In this document: positions 1 to 8,957 of the stretch, one piece after another
Layout: each line of letters begins with the position of its first letter
How positions within the stretch are numbered: position 1 is the stretch's first letter
Assembly (NCBI GenBank): GCA_016869595.1
Contig: VGDT01000032.1
Location: forward strand, 1 to 32,538
Source of the DNA: Alphaproteobacteria bacterium
GTDB taxonomy: Bacteria > Pseudomonadota > Alphaproteobacteria > Rhizobiales > Beijerinckiaceae
Reading direction: 5' to 3'
DNA length: 32,538 nucleotides
Made by a program: the position numbers and the translations under genes
Notes under the pieces: generated by a model
Seen by the model: the letters and a program-made list of their open reading frames with translations, nothing else
The model's database searches: none
What the model was told of the DNA's origin: nothing

Positions 1-55
1 TCGTTCGAACAAAAACGGAGGACCGTAGCGAGAGGAGAAAAATTATGCCGCGCAA

Positions 56-2800
56 TCATCGAGCTTTTCCCCGCAAAACCGGGGAGTCGTCACGGCCACT
101 CGGCATATCGGGCAACGTGGCAGAATACGTGTTATCCCGAGATCGGGATAAGACATATTCGCGTGGGGTGATATCGCAGGAAAGATCGCCCCATTCGGAC
201 GACGGGATTTCGGCGAGACGGCGCTCCATCAAGGCTTCGCTGGTCGAAACGATCTGGATCACCGCGGCATAGCCCGCCGCCAAATCACGCTCGATCGACG
301 CGATGAGGCTTGGGACCTTCATCGCCGTGATCAGATGATTGAAAAAACGCTGCTTGTTGGATTCGAAAGCTGAGCGCGCGGCGCTCTTGGCGTTGCGGTT
401 ATAGGCCTTGCCCCCTTCGCCGGTAATGTTCGCCGCCTCCAGCGCCGCGGTCAGATTATTGTGAATGATTTCGAAGGCGCCGGCGTAAGAATCATAGATG
501 CGGATCTGCTCCGGCGAGAGCTGGTGCTCCAGCATCTCGACCTCGACGCCGGCATAGGAGAGGGCGCGCGACGCATAAAGGCCGAGAGCCTTCAGATCTC
601 GAGCCAGCACCTCCATGGCGGCGATGCCGCCGGCCTCCATGGCCGCGACAAAATCCTGGCGCGTCGCGAAGGGCATGTCGGCCGAACCCCAGAGCCCGAG
701 GCGCGTGGCGTAGGCAAGATTGGCGACGGTCGTCGCGCCCGTCGCCGAGACATAAAGCACGCGGGCGCGGGGCAGGGCGTTCTGCAGCCGCAGACCCGCT
801 CGTCCCTGCTGCGAGGCGGTCTTCTCACCGCGCTCGCCCTTGTCGCCAACGGCGTTGGCGAGAGCGTGCGCCTCGTCGAAGACAATCACGCCGTCGAAAT
901 CGGCTCCGAGCCAGTCGATGAGTTGTGACAGGCGCGAAGCCTTCACAGCGCCGTCGCGACCCTGGCGTTCATCCGACCGCAAGGTCGAATAGGTGGTGAA
1001 AAGAATGCCATCGGCAAGACGGATCGGCGCGCCCTGCTTGAAGCGGGACTGCGGAACGATCTGCAATTTCTCCCCACCCAGCGCCGCCCAGTCGCGCTGC
1101 GCGTCTTCCAGCAGCTTGTCGGATTTGGAGATCCAGAGCGCCTTGCGGCGGCCTTTCAGCCAATTGTCGAGAACGACCCCCGCGACCTGTCGCCCCTTAC
1201 CGGCACCCGTGCCATCTCCAAGGTAATAGCCGCGGCGAAAGCGGACCGCCTTCTCGGCGTCGTTGGGCGCGGCGGAAACCGTGTCGAAGCTTTCATTGAC
1301 GAGGAAAGAGCCGGCAAGGAGGCCGCTATGGGCTTCGCCGGCGTAAACAATGCTCTCCAATTGCGCGTCGGACAGCAGCCCGGATTCGATCACGGCTTTC
1401 GGGAGGTTCGGCCGATAGGAGGGTTTCGGCGGCGCGACTGACGCCATGGCGGCGGATTGGACGAGTGTCGTCGGATGCGGCTTCGCGCCTTCGATCGCGA
1501 TCGATTGCACCGCATAGGGCTCGTAGAGGCCGGCGCTGAGAGAGCCGCCCTCGGGCGTTTTCCAGTCCCTGGTCTCATAGGCGAGCTCGACGACCTCGCT
1601 CGCGACGGCTGAGGAGCGAGCAACAGACCTTTCGGCGACAGCGACGTCGGAACGCGGAGACGCGCGATCGGACCCCCGCAACGACCACGACTGCGACGAA
1701 CGGGGGAACGCAATCGAAGCGACCGGTTTCGAAAGGGCAGGGGGAACGGCGTCGGTGCGCTCGCTCTGCGTGAGCGCTTGACGCGGCCGAACCTCGCGCT
1801 GAACGAGCGACAACAATTCTTCGAGAGTGGCGACGGGGCTGAAGCCTTCGCGAAATGCCATGGGACGCTCGGCCGGCGTCTTGTCGAAGACCGTCAGGCG
1901 GCTCTCGACGCTGGTGCCGTGACGCGCGAAAAATCCGCGGGCGAGTGAGGCCGTGAAGATAAGTCGGCCCTTCTCCTGCAAGCGTTCGAACCCTGCGCGC
2001 CAGGCGGGGGCGCTCGGCGAGAAGCTCTCGCCGGTGATCGCCACGAGCCGGCCGTTCGGCTGCAGACGCGCCAAAGCGGAACGAATATGTTCGAAGGTCG
2101 CCGCCGCGTGCCGGCCCTCGATCAGGGGCGACGACGAGAAGGGCGGATTCATCAAGACGACGCTCGGGCGACAATCGGAGTCGAGCCGGTCGTTGATCTG
2201 CGCGCCATCGAAGCGGCTAACCGGTGCGCCAGGAAAAGTGAGCTTCAACAGCCCGGCGCGGGTCTCCGCCCATTCATTGAGAATGACCTTCGCCCCGGGG
2301 AGCTCGGCGAAGATCGCGAGCATTCCCGTTCCGGCCGACGGCTCCAGCACAACGTCGTTCGAACCGATCCCGGCGGCGAGACTCGCCACGTAGGCCAATT
2401 CCAGCGGGGTCGAAAATTGCTGCAGCGTGTGGCTCTCTTCCGAGCGCCGCGTCTGAGTCGGCAACAAGACGCCGATCTTCGCGAGCATCGCGAGGATGCG
2501 CGAAGGCTCGTTTTGAGCGCGCGCCTTGATTGCCGGCCCGTAGCGACGCACGAACAGCACCTGCGCCGCTTCGAGCGCCTCGTAGGCGTCCTTCCAGGAC
2601 CAGGCGCCTTGCGTATCGCTCGCGCCAAAGGCGTTCTCCATCGCTGCGCGCAGAGCCGCGGCGTCGATCGTGCGGCCCTTGGCGAGATCGGCGACGAGCG
2701 CCTGTGCCGCCATGATCAGCGCAGTGGGCTTGTCGTCTGTCGTGAAGGAAAGTTCAGCCTGTTCGGTCTGGGCAAGGGCGGCTGCGAGGATCGGGCTCAT
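56..2800 (-). CDS. Strawberry-notch-like methyltransferase/SF2 helicase, 3'-truncated
   Basis: The protein combines an N-terminal N6-methyltransferase-like domain with a strawberry-notch-type SF2 NTPase. Seen: motif I EPSAGTG near residue 154 and the catalytic-loop motif NPPF near residue 217. A P-loop-like GTGAGKG lies near residue 530 and a DEAH box (FDEAHAL) near residue 640. The start ATG at 2800 follows GGAGATC. Family members on alphaproteobacterial plasmids usually run well past 1,300 residues and contain a second helicase lobe. This one has only 914 codons. It breaks off just after the family-like stretch DITPREYVL and ends in about 35 unrelated residues beginning at a perfect palindrome at 132-151. 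The C-terminal helicase domain is therefore absent and ATPase function is doubtful. It is transcribed in the same direction as the ParB-like gene upstream, a common pairing on such plasmids. The family call is confident; the truncation is inferred from family length. Confidence 0.85.
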   Translation of the reverse strand: MSPILAAALAQTEQAELSFTTDDKPTALIMAAQALVADLAKGRTIDAAALRAAMENAFGASDTQGAWSWKDAYEALEAAQVLFVRRYGPAIKARAQNEPSRILAMLAKIGVLLPTQTRRSEESHTLQQFSTPLELAYVASLAAGIGSNDVVLEPSAGTGMLAIFAELPGAKVILNEWAETRAGLLKLTFPGAPVSRFDGAQINDRLDSDCRPSVVLMNPPFSSSPLIEGRHAAATFEHIRSALARLQPNGRLVAITGESFSPSAPAWRAGFERLQEKGRLIFTASLARGFFARHGTSVESRLTVFDKTPAERPMAFREGFSPVATLEELLSLVQREVRPRQALTQSERTDAVPPALSKPVASIAFPRSSQSWSLRGSDRASPRSDVAVAERSVARSSAVASEVVELAYETRDWKTPEGGSLSAGLYEPYAVQSIAIEGAKPHPTTLVQSAAMASVAPPKPSYRPNLPKAVIESGLLSDAQLESIVYAGEAHSGLLAGSFLVNESFDTVSAAPNDAEKAVRFRRGYYLGDGTGAGKGRQVAGVVLDNWLKGRRKALWISKSDKLLEDAQRDWAALGGEKLQIVPQSRFKQGAPIRLADGILFTTYSTLRSDERQGRDGAVKASRLSQLIDWLGADFDGVIVFDEAHALANAVGDKGERGEKTASQQGRAGLRLQNALPRARVLYVSATGATTVANLAYATRLGLWGSADMPFATRQDFVAAMEAGGIAAMEVLARDLKALGLYASRALSYAGVEVEMLEHQLSPEQIRIYDSYAGAFEIIHNNLTAALEAANITGEGGKAYNRNAKSAARSAFESNKQRFFNHLITAMKVPSLIASIERDLAAGYAAVIQIVSTSEALMERRLAEIPSSEWGDLSCDITPREYVLSRSRDNTYSATLPDMPSGRDDSPVLRGKAR
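123..160. repeat. Inverted-repeat junction site at the break in the helicase gene
   Basis: A 20-bp core, TTATCCCGAGATCGGGATAA at 132-151, consists of two perfect 9-bp arms around GA. The symmetry extends to 38 bp (GAATA..., ...TATTC) with two mismatched pairs. The helicase reading frame loses its family likeness exactly here. Related half-sites occur closer to the window edge: TTATGCCGCG at 44-53 and ATATGCCGAG on the minus strand near 96-105. Such an arrangement resembles recombinase binding sites at the end of a mobile element whose body lies left of the window. No recombinase gene is visible, so the element type is unknown. Confidence 0.5.
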
Positions 2801-2915
2801 CGAGGATCTCCGGGTTGGGTCAAACCAGCCCGGATCGCTCTCTCTTCACGCCTTCCGGGCTCGCCCTTCCCGGCAAAGCCCTCTCCCTCTCCTTTCCCTC
2901 AGCTCCACTCCCGAT

Positions 2916-4859
2916 CTATCGAGCCCAACCGACGAAGCTGCTCGGCCCCTCATACGATTCGTGGCGCGCCGGATCGATCACGAAGCCATGGTGGCCAGGA
3001 TCATATTCGCCCTCGGGCACGAGAAAGCGCCGCTCTGCACGGCGACGATCGCCGCCCAGTGTCGCGACGCATTCGACAAAACCTGGGCGTTGACGCGACT
3101 TGATGGCCGATCTCATAAGCCAATCGCGCGCATGATCCAGCCGAAACCGGCGGGCGTCTTTCGTATGAGATTCGCCAGGACCGAGGACGACACTGTTGAC
3201 GATCTCATAGGCGTCGGGTTCCCAAACGCGCAGAATTTGGTCGGCGCATTTTTGCGGCGTTCGTTTTGGTCTCTCGACGATCGAGCTCCAGCAATTGGCG
3301 CTCGTGATCGGAGATTTCTGTGAGATGTCGGCGAAAGGCGGCTTCGTCTTCGAGGAGACGCTCGAAGATATGAAAATCGGATGGGCGCCATTCCTCAGGC
3401 GGCTTGTCGACGTTACGCGCGCTTGCAACAGAAATGCCGCCGCGAGAAACGCCGCCTGGGGATCATTCGCCAACACGTTGCGCAAAGCGAGCGTGCGATG
3501 CGCGGTGAGCTCGGTCAGTAGCCGATCGGAGAGCTTCGGCGACGTTTCCGTCTCGTCCTCGCCGACCGAAGACGAGGCAGAGGGGGCGCCACCCGTCGGC
3601 GATCCGCTTCCTTCGCTTCTCGTGCCGCCCGCTGAGCTGTCACTGACATCCGCTGGTTCGGCGTCAGCGTCCCGCTCATCGGAAGCGGCTGGCGCCTCGT
3701 CCTCGGGGTGCACGAAACCGCGCTCGACCTTCAAGGCGCCGGCGTGGTCGATGCTCACGAAAATTCCGGCGCGGGCGATGTCGGACGGGTCATAGATCGC
3801 GGGACGTTCGTCGACAGCCGCGATCTGCTGCTCGAGTTCGGCGAGCTTCTGGTCGACCTCCTCGGGCAGATCCTCAGCGCCTTCGTACTCTTCCGAGAGC
3901 GAATTATACTCCGCGAGAGTGGCTTCGTAACGCGCCTGCTCCTCGTCTGAGAGCGGCGCGTAGTTCGCCGGCAAGTGCCGCATGCCATTCGTGTGGCCAT
4001 AGGGAAAATCGACTGAAACTTCAGCCCACTTCCAGCCTTCGGCCCGAATTTCGTCTGCCGCGGCGCTGAGCTTTTCGCGCGCCAGGCGATCGAGCAGCGC
4101 GACGTCCTGCAGCCAGCCACCCTGATCGGCGGCAAAGAGATCGCGCAGGACCACGCCGCCTCCGGCCTCATAGGCCTCGATGCCGACGAAGATGGCGCGC
4201 TTGTCGGACGCCCTAACCGCGCCTTCGGTCAGCATCCGCCGGATCACATAGGGCTCTTTGCTGTAGGAGCGCGCGAGCGCCTCCCAGACTTCCTCCTGGC
4301 GCGCGTGATCGTCGGTGACGCAAAAGGCCATGAGCTGCTCGAGGCTCAGCTGGTCCGCGACATAAAGGCCGAGCAGCTTTGGGCTCGCCGCTGCGAGCTT
4401 CAGGCGCTGGCGCACGACTTGCGGCGCCACGAAGAAGCGCGCGGCGATTTCCTCGATCGTCAGCCCTTGATCATTTAGCGTCTTGAAGGCGCGGAATTGA
4501 TCGACTGGGTGCAAGGCTTCGCGCATCGTGTTTTCGGCAAGCGAATCCTCTTCTTCGATTCCGTCCGTCTTCACGATGCAAGGGACCGGCGCGTTCTTCG
4601 CGAGCCGTTTTTGTTTGACAAGGAGCTTCAGCGCCGCGAGCCGTCGCCCGCCCGCGCTCACCGCGAATTTGCCTGTTTCTTCGCTGGCATCGCCGAGGAG
4701 CGGCCGTACGCTCAACGACTGCAACAAGCCGCGCCGGGCGATATCCGCCGCCAACTGCTCGATACTCACCCCGGCCTTGATCCGCCGCACATTCGCATCC
4801 GACGCCACCAAGCGATCGAGAGCAATGTCCCGCGCCGACGTCAACGTGATCTTCGACAT
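2916..4859 (-). CDS. Large ParB-like (ParB/Spo0J N-terminal) plasmid protein, altered C-terminus
   Basis: The N-terminal ~230 residues are a ParB/Spo0J-type domain. The pattern AGGRRLAALK is followed by SLAENTMREALHPVDQ and a helix-turn-helix segment (LTIEEIAARFFVAPQVVRQRL). The ATG at 4859 is chosen because GGAGAG sits just upstream and the ParB fold begins immediately (MSKITL). The longer frame up to 5165 reads as low-complexity basic sequence. The middle region is acidic and low in complexity. Near residue 473, after NDPQAAFLAA, the usual family sequence stops. Better protein-like sequence then appears in a different minus-strand frame (about 3415-3210, e.g. PPEEWRPSDFHIFERLLEDE), suggesting a fusion or frameshift. 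The 647-residue product is close to the family's usual ~700. It is distinct from the smaller partition ParB at 30049-31050. The role is unproven; family members travel with strawberry-notch helicases. Confidence 0.8.
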   Translation of the reverse strand: MSKITLTSARDIALDRLVASDANVRRIKAGVSIEQLAADIARRGLLQSLSVRPLLGDASEETGKFAVSAGGRRLAALKLLVKQKRLAKNAPVPCIVKTDGIEEEDSLAENTMREALHPVDQFRAFKTLNDQGLTIEEIAARFFVAPQVVRQRLKLAAASPKLLGLYVADQLSLEQLMAFCVTDDHARQEEVWEALARSYSKEPYVIRRMLTEGAVRASDKRAIFVGIEAYEAGGGVVLRDLFAADQGGWLQDVALLDRLAREKLSAAADEIRAEGWKWAEVSVDFPYGHTNGMRHLPANYAPLSDEEQARYEATLAEYNSLSEEYEGAEDLPEEVDQKLAELEQQIAAVDERPAIYDPSDIARAGIFVSIDHAGALKVERGFVHPEDEAPAASDERDADAEPADVSDSSAGGTRSEGSGSPTGGAPSASSSVGEDETETSPKLSDRLLTELTAHRTLALRNVLANDPQAAFLAAAFLLQARVTSTSRLRNGAHPIFISSSVSSKTKPPFADISQKSPITSANCWSSIVERPKRTPQKCADQILRVWEPDAYEIVNSVVLGPGESHTKDARRFRLDHARDWLMRSAIKSRQRPGFVECVATLGGDRRRAERRFLVPEGEYDPGHHGFVIDPARHESYEGPSSFVGWAR

Positions 4860-5290
4860 CTCTCCAGTCTCCGCGACGGGCGGGTGAAAGCCTTCTTTCA
4901 CCCTCTGTCCCGCCACGAAAAACCGAACTTTCCTCTTCCTCTCAGGCCGCCGCCTCCGTCGCTCCACAGACAGGCAAGTTGTACACCTCCGCTCCGGCGC
5001 GGGCGTAGGCTTTAGCGACCGCGACGAGCGACGCATAGGAGAGCGGCCCCAGGGCGGCGGATCGAGTTTCCGGCCGGTCAAGGTGGTGCCGCCACCCATT
5101 AGTTTCCACCTTCCGTGACGCGCACCCCTCGAAGCAAGTCGCCGATGCTCGTGTACCCGATCCAACAGCGGGCGACCCTACGTACTGAGCGATGACGCCC
5201 CCGAGCTGCGTCAGGCCGCGTCAAATTTCCGTCGCTCCGTCGAACCATTACAAACGCTTGCAAAAGCTCGCTTAGCGCTTGGAGGCCACG
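4860..5290. other. Intergenic region between ParB-like gene and cupin gene
   Basis: No convincing complete gene lies here. One minus-strand frame (about 5090-4944) ends in a protein-like stretch, PLSYASLVAVAKAYARAGAE, that closes with a stop codon. No start or full domain goes with it. It may be the tail of a deleted gene that once preceded the ParB-like gene. The promoters for the two divergent neighbours should lie here, but no clear -35/-10 pair was found. Confidence 0.4.
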
Positions 5291-5620
5291 ATGATTCGAA
5301 GCGGCGATCTGTTTGCGGGCTTAGCGACGAGTTCGAGCGAAGAGGAGATTTCGGTCCTTGCAAATTCGCCGGGCGCGAGGATCGAACGGATTGTCTCGAC
5401 CGGACAGGCGAGCCCGCCCGGGTTCTGGTACGACCAGGATTGGACGGAATGGGTTTTTCTGATCTCAGGGTCGGCGAGCCTCCAGATCGAGGGCGAGGAG
5501 GCGCCAAGAATCCTTCGCCCCGGCAGCTACGTCGAAATTCCCGCGCATGTTCGACACCGGGTCGAATGGACGGATGCGGACCAGCCGACAGTTTGGCTTG
5601 CCGTGCATCTGCCGCGATAA
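5291..5620 (+). CDS. Small cupin-domain protein
   Basis: This 109-residue protein is a single cupin barrel. Seen: a first cupin motif around residues 45-75 (FWYDQDWTEWVFLISGSASL, with a G-containing turn and E in EWVFL). A second motif follows (GSYVEIPAHVRHRVEWT, with the metal-type His residues H and H). The TTG at 5279 gives four extra residues, but the ATG at 5291 has GGAGG 5-10 bases upstream and is preferred. Small cupins of this type bind a metal or a small ligand; the substrate cannot be read from sequence. The gene is monocistronic and divergent from the ParB-like gene. It seems unrelated to plasmid transfer and is probably accessory cargo. Confidence 0.85.
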   Translation: MIRSGDLFAGLATSSSEEEISVLANSPGARIERIVSTGQASPPGFWYDQDWTEWVFLISGSASLQIEGEEAPRILRPGSYVEIPAHVRHRVEWTDADQPTVWLAVHLPR

Positions 5621-5644
5621 GAGCCGACTTGCGAAATCCGACGT

Positions 5645-5947
5645 TTACGGGCCCGTCGCTCGCCACCATGCGACCATTTCGTCGCGCGAGCCGTTCGCGA
5701 GCCGCAGCAAGAGATCGCCATGGCACGCCGCCGGCGCGCAGAAGCACACCAGATCCTTGCCGCGAAGTTCCGCGATCGAGCGCAGCAACTCATGCTGATC
5801 GCGCAACCATGCTTCATGTTTGGCGATGACCGCCGCTCGATCTCCGTCGCGCCCGATCCTGAAAGGATTTCCCCATTTGCTGCCCCGGCCGATGTAGACG
5901 GCGCCCGCCGGAATTCCGACAGCGTGTTTATTTAGAACCTTGCACAT
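5645..5947 (-). CDS. DUF4326 domain protein
   Basis: The 100-residue product matches the DUF4326 pattern. It has an N-terminal VYIGRGSKWGNPF, a central KHEAWLRDQ, and a C-terminal cysteine/histidine cluster LVCFCAPAACHGDLLLRL. The last could bind a metal or nucleotide, though the biochemical role of the family is unknown. The start ATG at 5947 follows a GGAAG Shine-Dalgarno sequence. The family is common on phages and plasmids. It lies downstream of the ardC remnant on the same strand, with about 360 bases between. Its stop is 24 bases from the convergent cupin stop. Confidence 0.85.
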   Translation of the reverse strand: MCKVLNKHAVGIPAGAVYIGRGSKWGNPFRIGRDGDRAAVIAKHEAWLRDQHELLRSIAELRGKDLVCFCAPAACHGDLLLRLANGSRDEMVAWWRATGP

Positions 5948-6309
5948 CTTCCGCTCCTTCGCCTTGAGCCGCTCAACTGCGAGCGGCGACGGCCCGGCGG
6001 ATCGCGTCGGGGCTCCCGCCTGTCACCGGAGCGCTCGGCCGAGCGCGAAGGGGAACGGCGCAGCCGTTGACTTGCGGGGCGACGCGTTACGATGGGACGG
6101 CGTTGCGAGCCCGCCCGATGCCGCCGCGTCGACCCACGCGGCTCTTCAGAATTGTTGGCAGAGGACGGGCGGCCCCGAGCAAGCCCGAGTCGCCTCCCGT
6201 CGGTACGCCGCGCCGAAATGCGCCGGCGCGCGATGAAGAAGGCGTCGACGCATAGTCTCAACGCGGCCCGCTTTTGACGGGAGCGGTATTTCGGGAAAGA
6301 GCGCAGCCA
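5948..6309. other. Gene-free interval
   Basis: No supported gene was found. All open frames are short, arginine-rich shadows of GC-rich sequence. It separates the DUF4326 gene from the ardC remnant and may hold the DUF4326 promoter. No convincing promoter, terminator or repeat was recognised. Confidence 0.4.
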
Positions 6310-6563
6310 CTATGCGGCCGCCTCCACCTGTTGCGGACGACTGAACGCGAGAATGTAATCGGCGGCGGCGCTCGCAGCCGTCGCCGCCTGAAATATCGCG
6401 CGCGTGTCGTTTTGAAGGATTTCGAGATATTGCGCGATATATTGCGCGTGATCGGGACGCGGGTCGTTCGTGATGCCGAGATCGGCGCGAAGGAACGCGG
6501 CGAAGAGTTCGAGGCGACAAGCTCTTCGAAGGCGTAGGCGCGATCGGCGAAGCCCCCGCACAT
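6310..6563 (-). pseudogene. ardC: ardC-like antirestriction gene remnant
   Basis: Two minus-strand frames together give the C-terminus of an ArdC (DUF1738, zincin-like) protein. The first frame (6563 to about 6515) has FADRAYAFEELVA. The second (about 6512 to 6310) has AAFLRADLGITNDPRPDHAQ, then AQYLEILQNDTRAIFQAA, and a stop after EAAA. The frames join if two bases at about 6513-6515 are removed, so a frameshift lies in the middle of a conserved block. Roughly 200 N-terminal residues expected for ArdC are absent; the broken recD2 gene lies there instead. ArdC proteins protect incoming plasmid DNA from restriction and usually sit in the leading region. This copy cannot work. Confidence 0.75.
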
Positions 6564-6661
6564 GTGATCTCTCTTACAGAGCCTGCAAATTATGAACGAC
6601 GAATATCCAGCGCCGCTGGCAACCGTTCACATTGCAATTGGCGCGATCATCCAGCCAAATG

Positions 6662-8854
6662 TCAACGCGCCGCCAACCATTCTCGAAGCTTCGTCCATCT
6701 CTTGCGCGCGCCGCCGCCTCGCACCGCGATCGCCATCGCCCGTCGCTGGCCGACGATGACCACGAGACGCTTGCCGCGGGTCACCGCCGTATAAACCAGA
6801 TTGCGCGCCAGCATGGCGTAATGCTGGGTGGCGAGCGTGATCGCGACGGCGGGATATTCCGAGCCCTGCGACTTGTGGATCGTCGACGCATAGGCTGGAA
6901 CCAGGGCGTCGAGTTCGCCAAAGGGGTATTCGACCTCCCGGCCGTCGAAGCCAGCGACGAGCAGGCCTTCGACCTCGTCGATGCGCAAGACGGTTCCAAG
7001 GTCTCCGTTGAAGACGTCGCGATCGTAATCGTTCACGGTCTGCATGATCTTGTCGCCGGGCGCGAAGATCGAACCGAATTTCTCGATCTTCGCCGGCGGA
7101 TCGGGATTGAGAGCCTTCTGCAGGTCGGCGTTGAGCGACCGCGCGCCGAGCGCGCCGCGCTGCATGGGGCAAAGGACCTGGATGTCGCGAATTGGGTCGA
7201 GACCAAAATGCGGACGATTTCCACGACCTTGGCCGCTCCCCTCTCGGGATCGTCCGCGTCGACGAACCAGAAATCCGAGTCCTCGCCGCGTTTTGGCCAC
7301 TCGGGTATTTCACCGCGATTGATCCGGTGGGCGTTGACGACAATGCGGCTCTCGGCGGCCTGACGAAACACTTCGGTCAACCGCGCGACCGGCATCGCGC
7401 CGGAATTGATGATGTCGACGAGCACTTGGCCCGGCCCGACCGAGGGAAGCTGATCGACGTTGCCGACGAGCAGCAGCGCCGCCGGGACCGGAATCGCCTT
7501 GACCAGCGCGAACATGAGCGACGTGTCGACCATGCTGGTTTCGTCGATGACGAGTAGATCGCATTCGAGCGGATTCTCGGCGCCGCGCCGAAAGCCGCCC
7601 ATCTTGGGATCGATTTCGAGCAAGCGGTGGATGGTCTTCGCCTCGATGCCGGTCTGTTCGCTCATGCGTTTCGCGGCGCGTCCAGTCGGCGCGGCGAGCA
7701 GGATTTTCGCGCCCTTGGCGACAAGAATGCGCAGGATCGCGTCGAGCAGCGTCGTCTTGCCGACGCCCGGGCCGCCGGTGATCACCGCCGCCTTCGAGCG
7801 CAGAACCATCTCGATCGCCGCACGCTGCGACGCCGCCAGAATTTTGCCGGTCTTCTTCTCGACCCAGGGAACTGCCTTGTCCACGTCGATCGTCGGCCAC
7901 GGCGGCGAACCCCAGACCAGCGCGCGAAGCCTTTCGGCGACGCCGCGCTCAGCGATATGCAGTCCTCGCAGGAACACGCAGGGCTCCCCGCCGATCGTGT
8001 CGCCGACGACCTCGGCGCCGGCGAGCTCCTGTTCGAGCGCCGCCCTCACGATCGTCTTGTCGACGCCGAGCAGCTTGGTCGCCAGATTGACGAGATTTTC
8101 GACCGGAAGTCCGCAATGACCGTCCTCGGTCGCTTCCTGGAGGGCGAACGACACTCCGGCGCGCACTCGCTGCGGCGCCTCGCGGGTCATGCCCATCTTC
8201 ATGGCCATGGCGTCGGCCGTCCGAAAGCCGACGCCCCTGATATCGCGGGCGAGCCGATGGGGGTTCTCGGTCATCACCTGAATGGCGTCATGCCCGTAGG
8301 TCTTGAAAATACGCACCGCACGCGACGTCCCGACGCCATGGGAGTGCAAAAAACACCATGATGTCGCGAACGGCCTTTTGCTCGGCCCAGCCGGCGGCGA
8401 TCTTGCCGGCGCGAAATTCTCCGATCCCCGACACGCCCTTTAGCTTTTCGGGACTCGCCTCGATGGTTTCGAAGGTTTCCTGCCCGAACGCGTCGACGAT
8501 TCTCTTCGCAAGTTTGGGACCGACGCCGCGAACCATGCCCGAGCCGAGATATTTCTCGATGCCCTCCGCCGTGGTCGGCGGGGTGGTCTTGAGAAGATCG
8601 GCTTTGAATTGAAGCCCGTGCGTGCGGTCGGTGGTCCAGACGCCGACGGCGTGAATGAACTCCCCCGCCGATATCGAGGCGGCATGTCCGACGACCGCGA
8701 CAAGATCCCGCTTTCCGCGCGCCTTCACCTTCAGGACGGCGAACCCGTTTTCCTCATTGTGAAAGGTGACGCGTTCGACCGAGCCGACGAGCGTTTCACG
8801 CGAGGTAGTCGTGTCAGTCGCGGACCGCAAGACGTGTCGTGTCTCCCGTGGCAT
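6662..8854 (-). pseudogene. recD2: RecD2-family helicase, two frameshifts
   Basis: The three pieces add up to ~731 codons, the normal RecD2 length. Piece 1 (8854 to ~8345) has the N-terminal OB-like start (FHNEENGFAVLKV) and the helix-hairpin-helix block (VRGVGPKLAKRIVDAFG). Piece 2 (~8345 to ~7215) carries Walker A GGPGVGKTT, Walker B DETSMVD, and motif III VGNVDQLPSVGPG. Piece 3 (~7213 to 6662) has ASTIHKSQGSEYP and motif VI YTAVTRGKR. The first break is one extra T in a run of six (minus strand, about 8345-8350). Removing it restores VFLHSHGVG. The second, near 7213, lacks a few residues before FGLDPIRD. RecD2 is a 5'-3' DNA helicase. A TATAAT box (minus, 8867-8872) lies only 13 bases from the ATG. 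The first break could be a homopolymer read error; the second looks like a real deletion. Confidence 0.85.
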
Positions 8855-8957
8855 CCTCAGGCCAAAATTATATCAAGCCGCGCCGACGACGCTCCGATGA
8901 TCGCGCGCCGGCCCGGCGGAAGCTCGCTGCCAAATTCCAGAGGATCCTCGCAAACGA

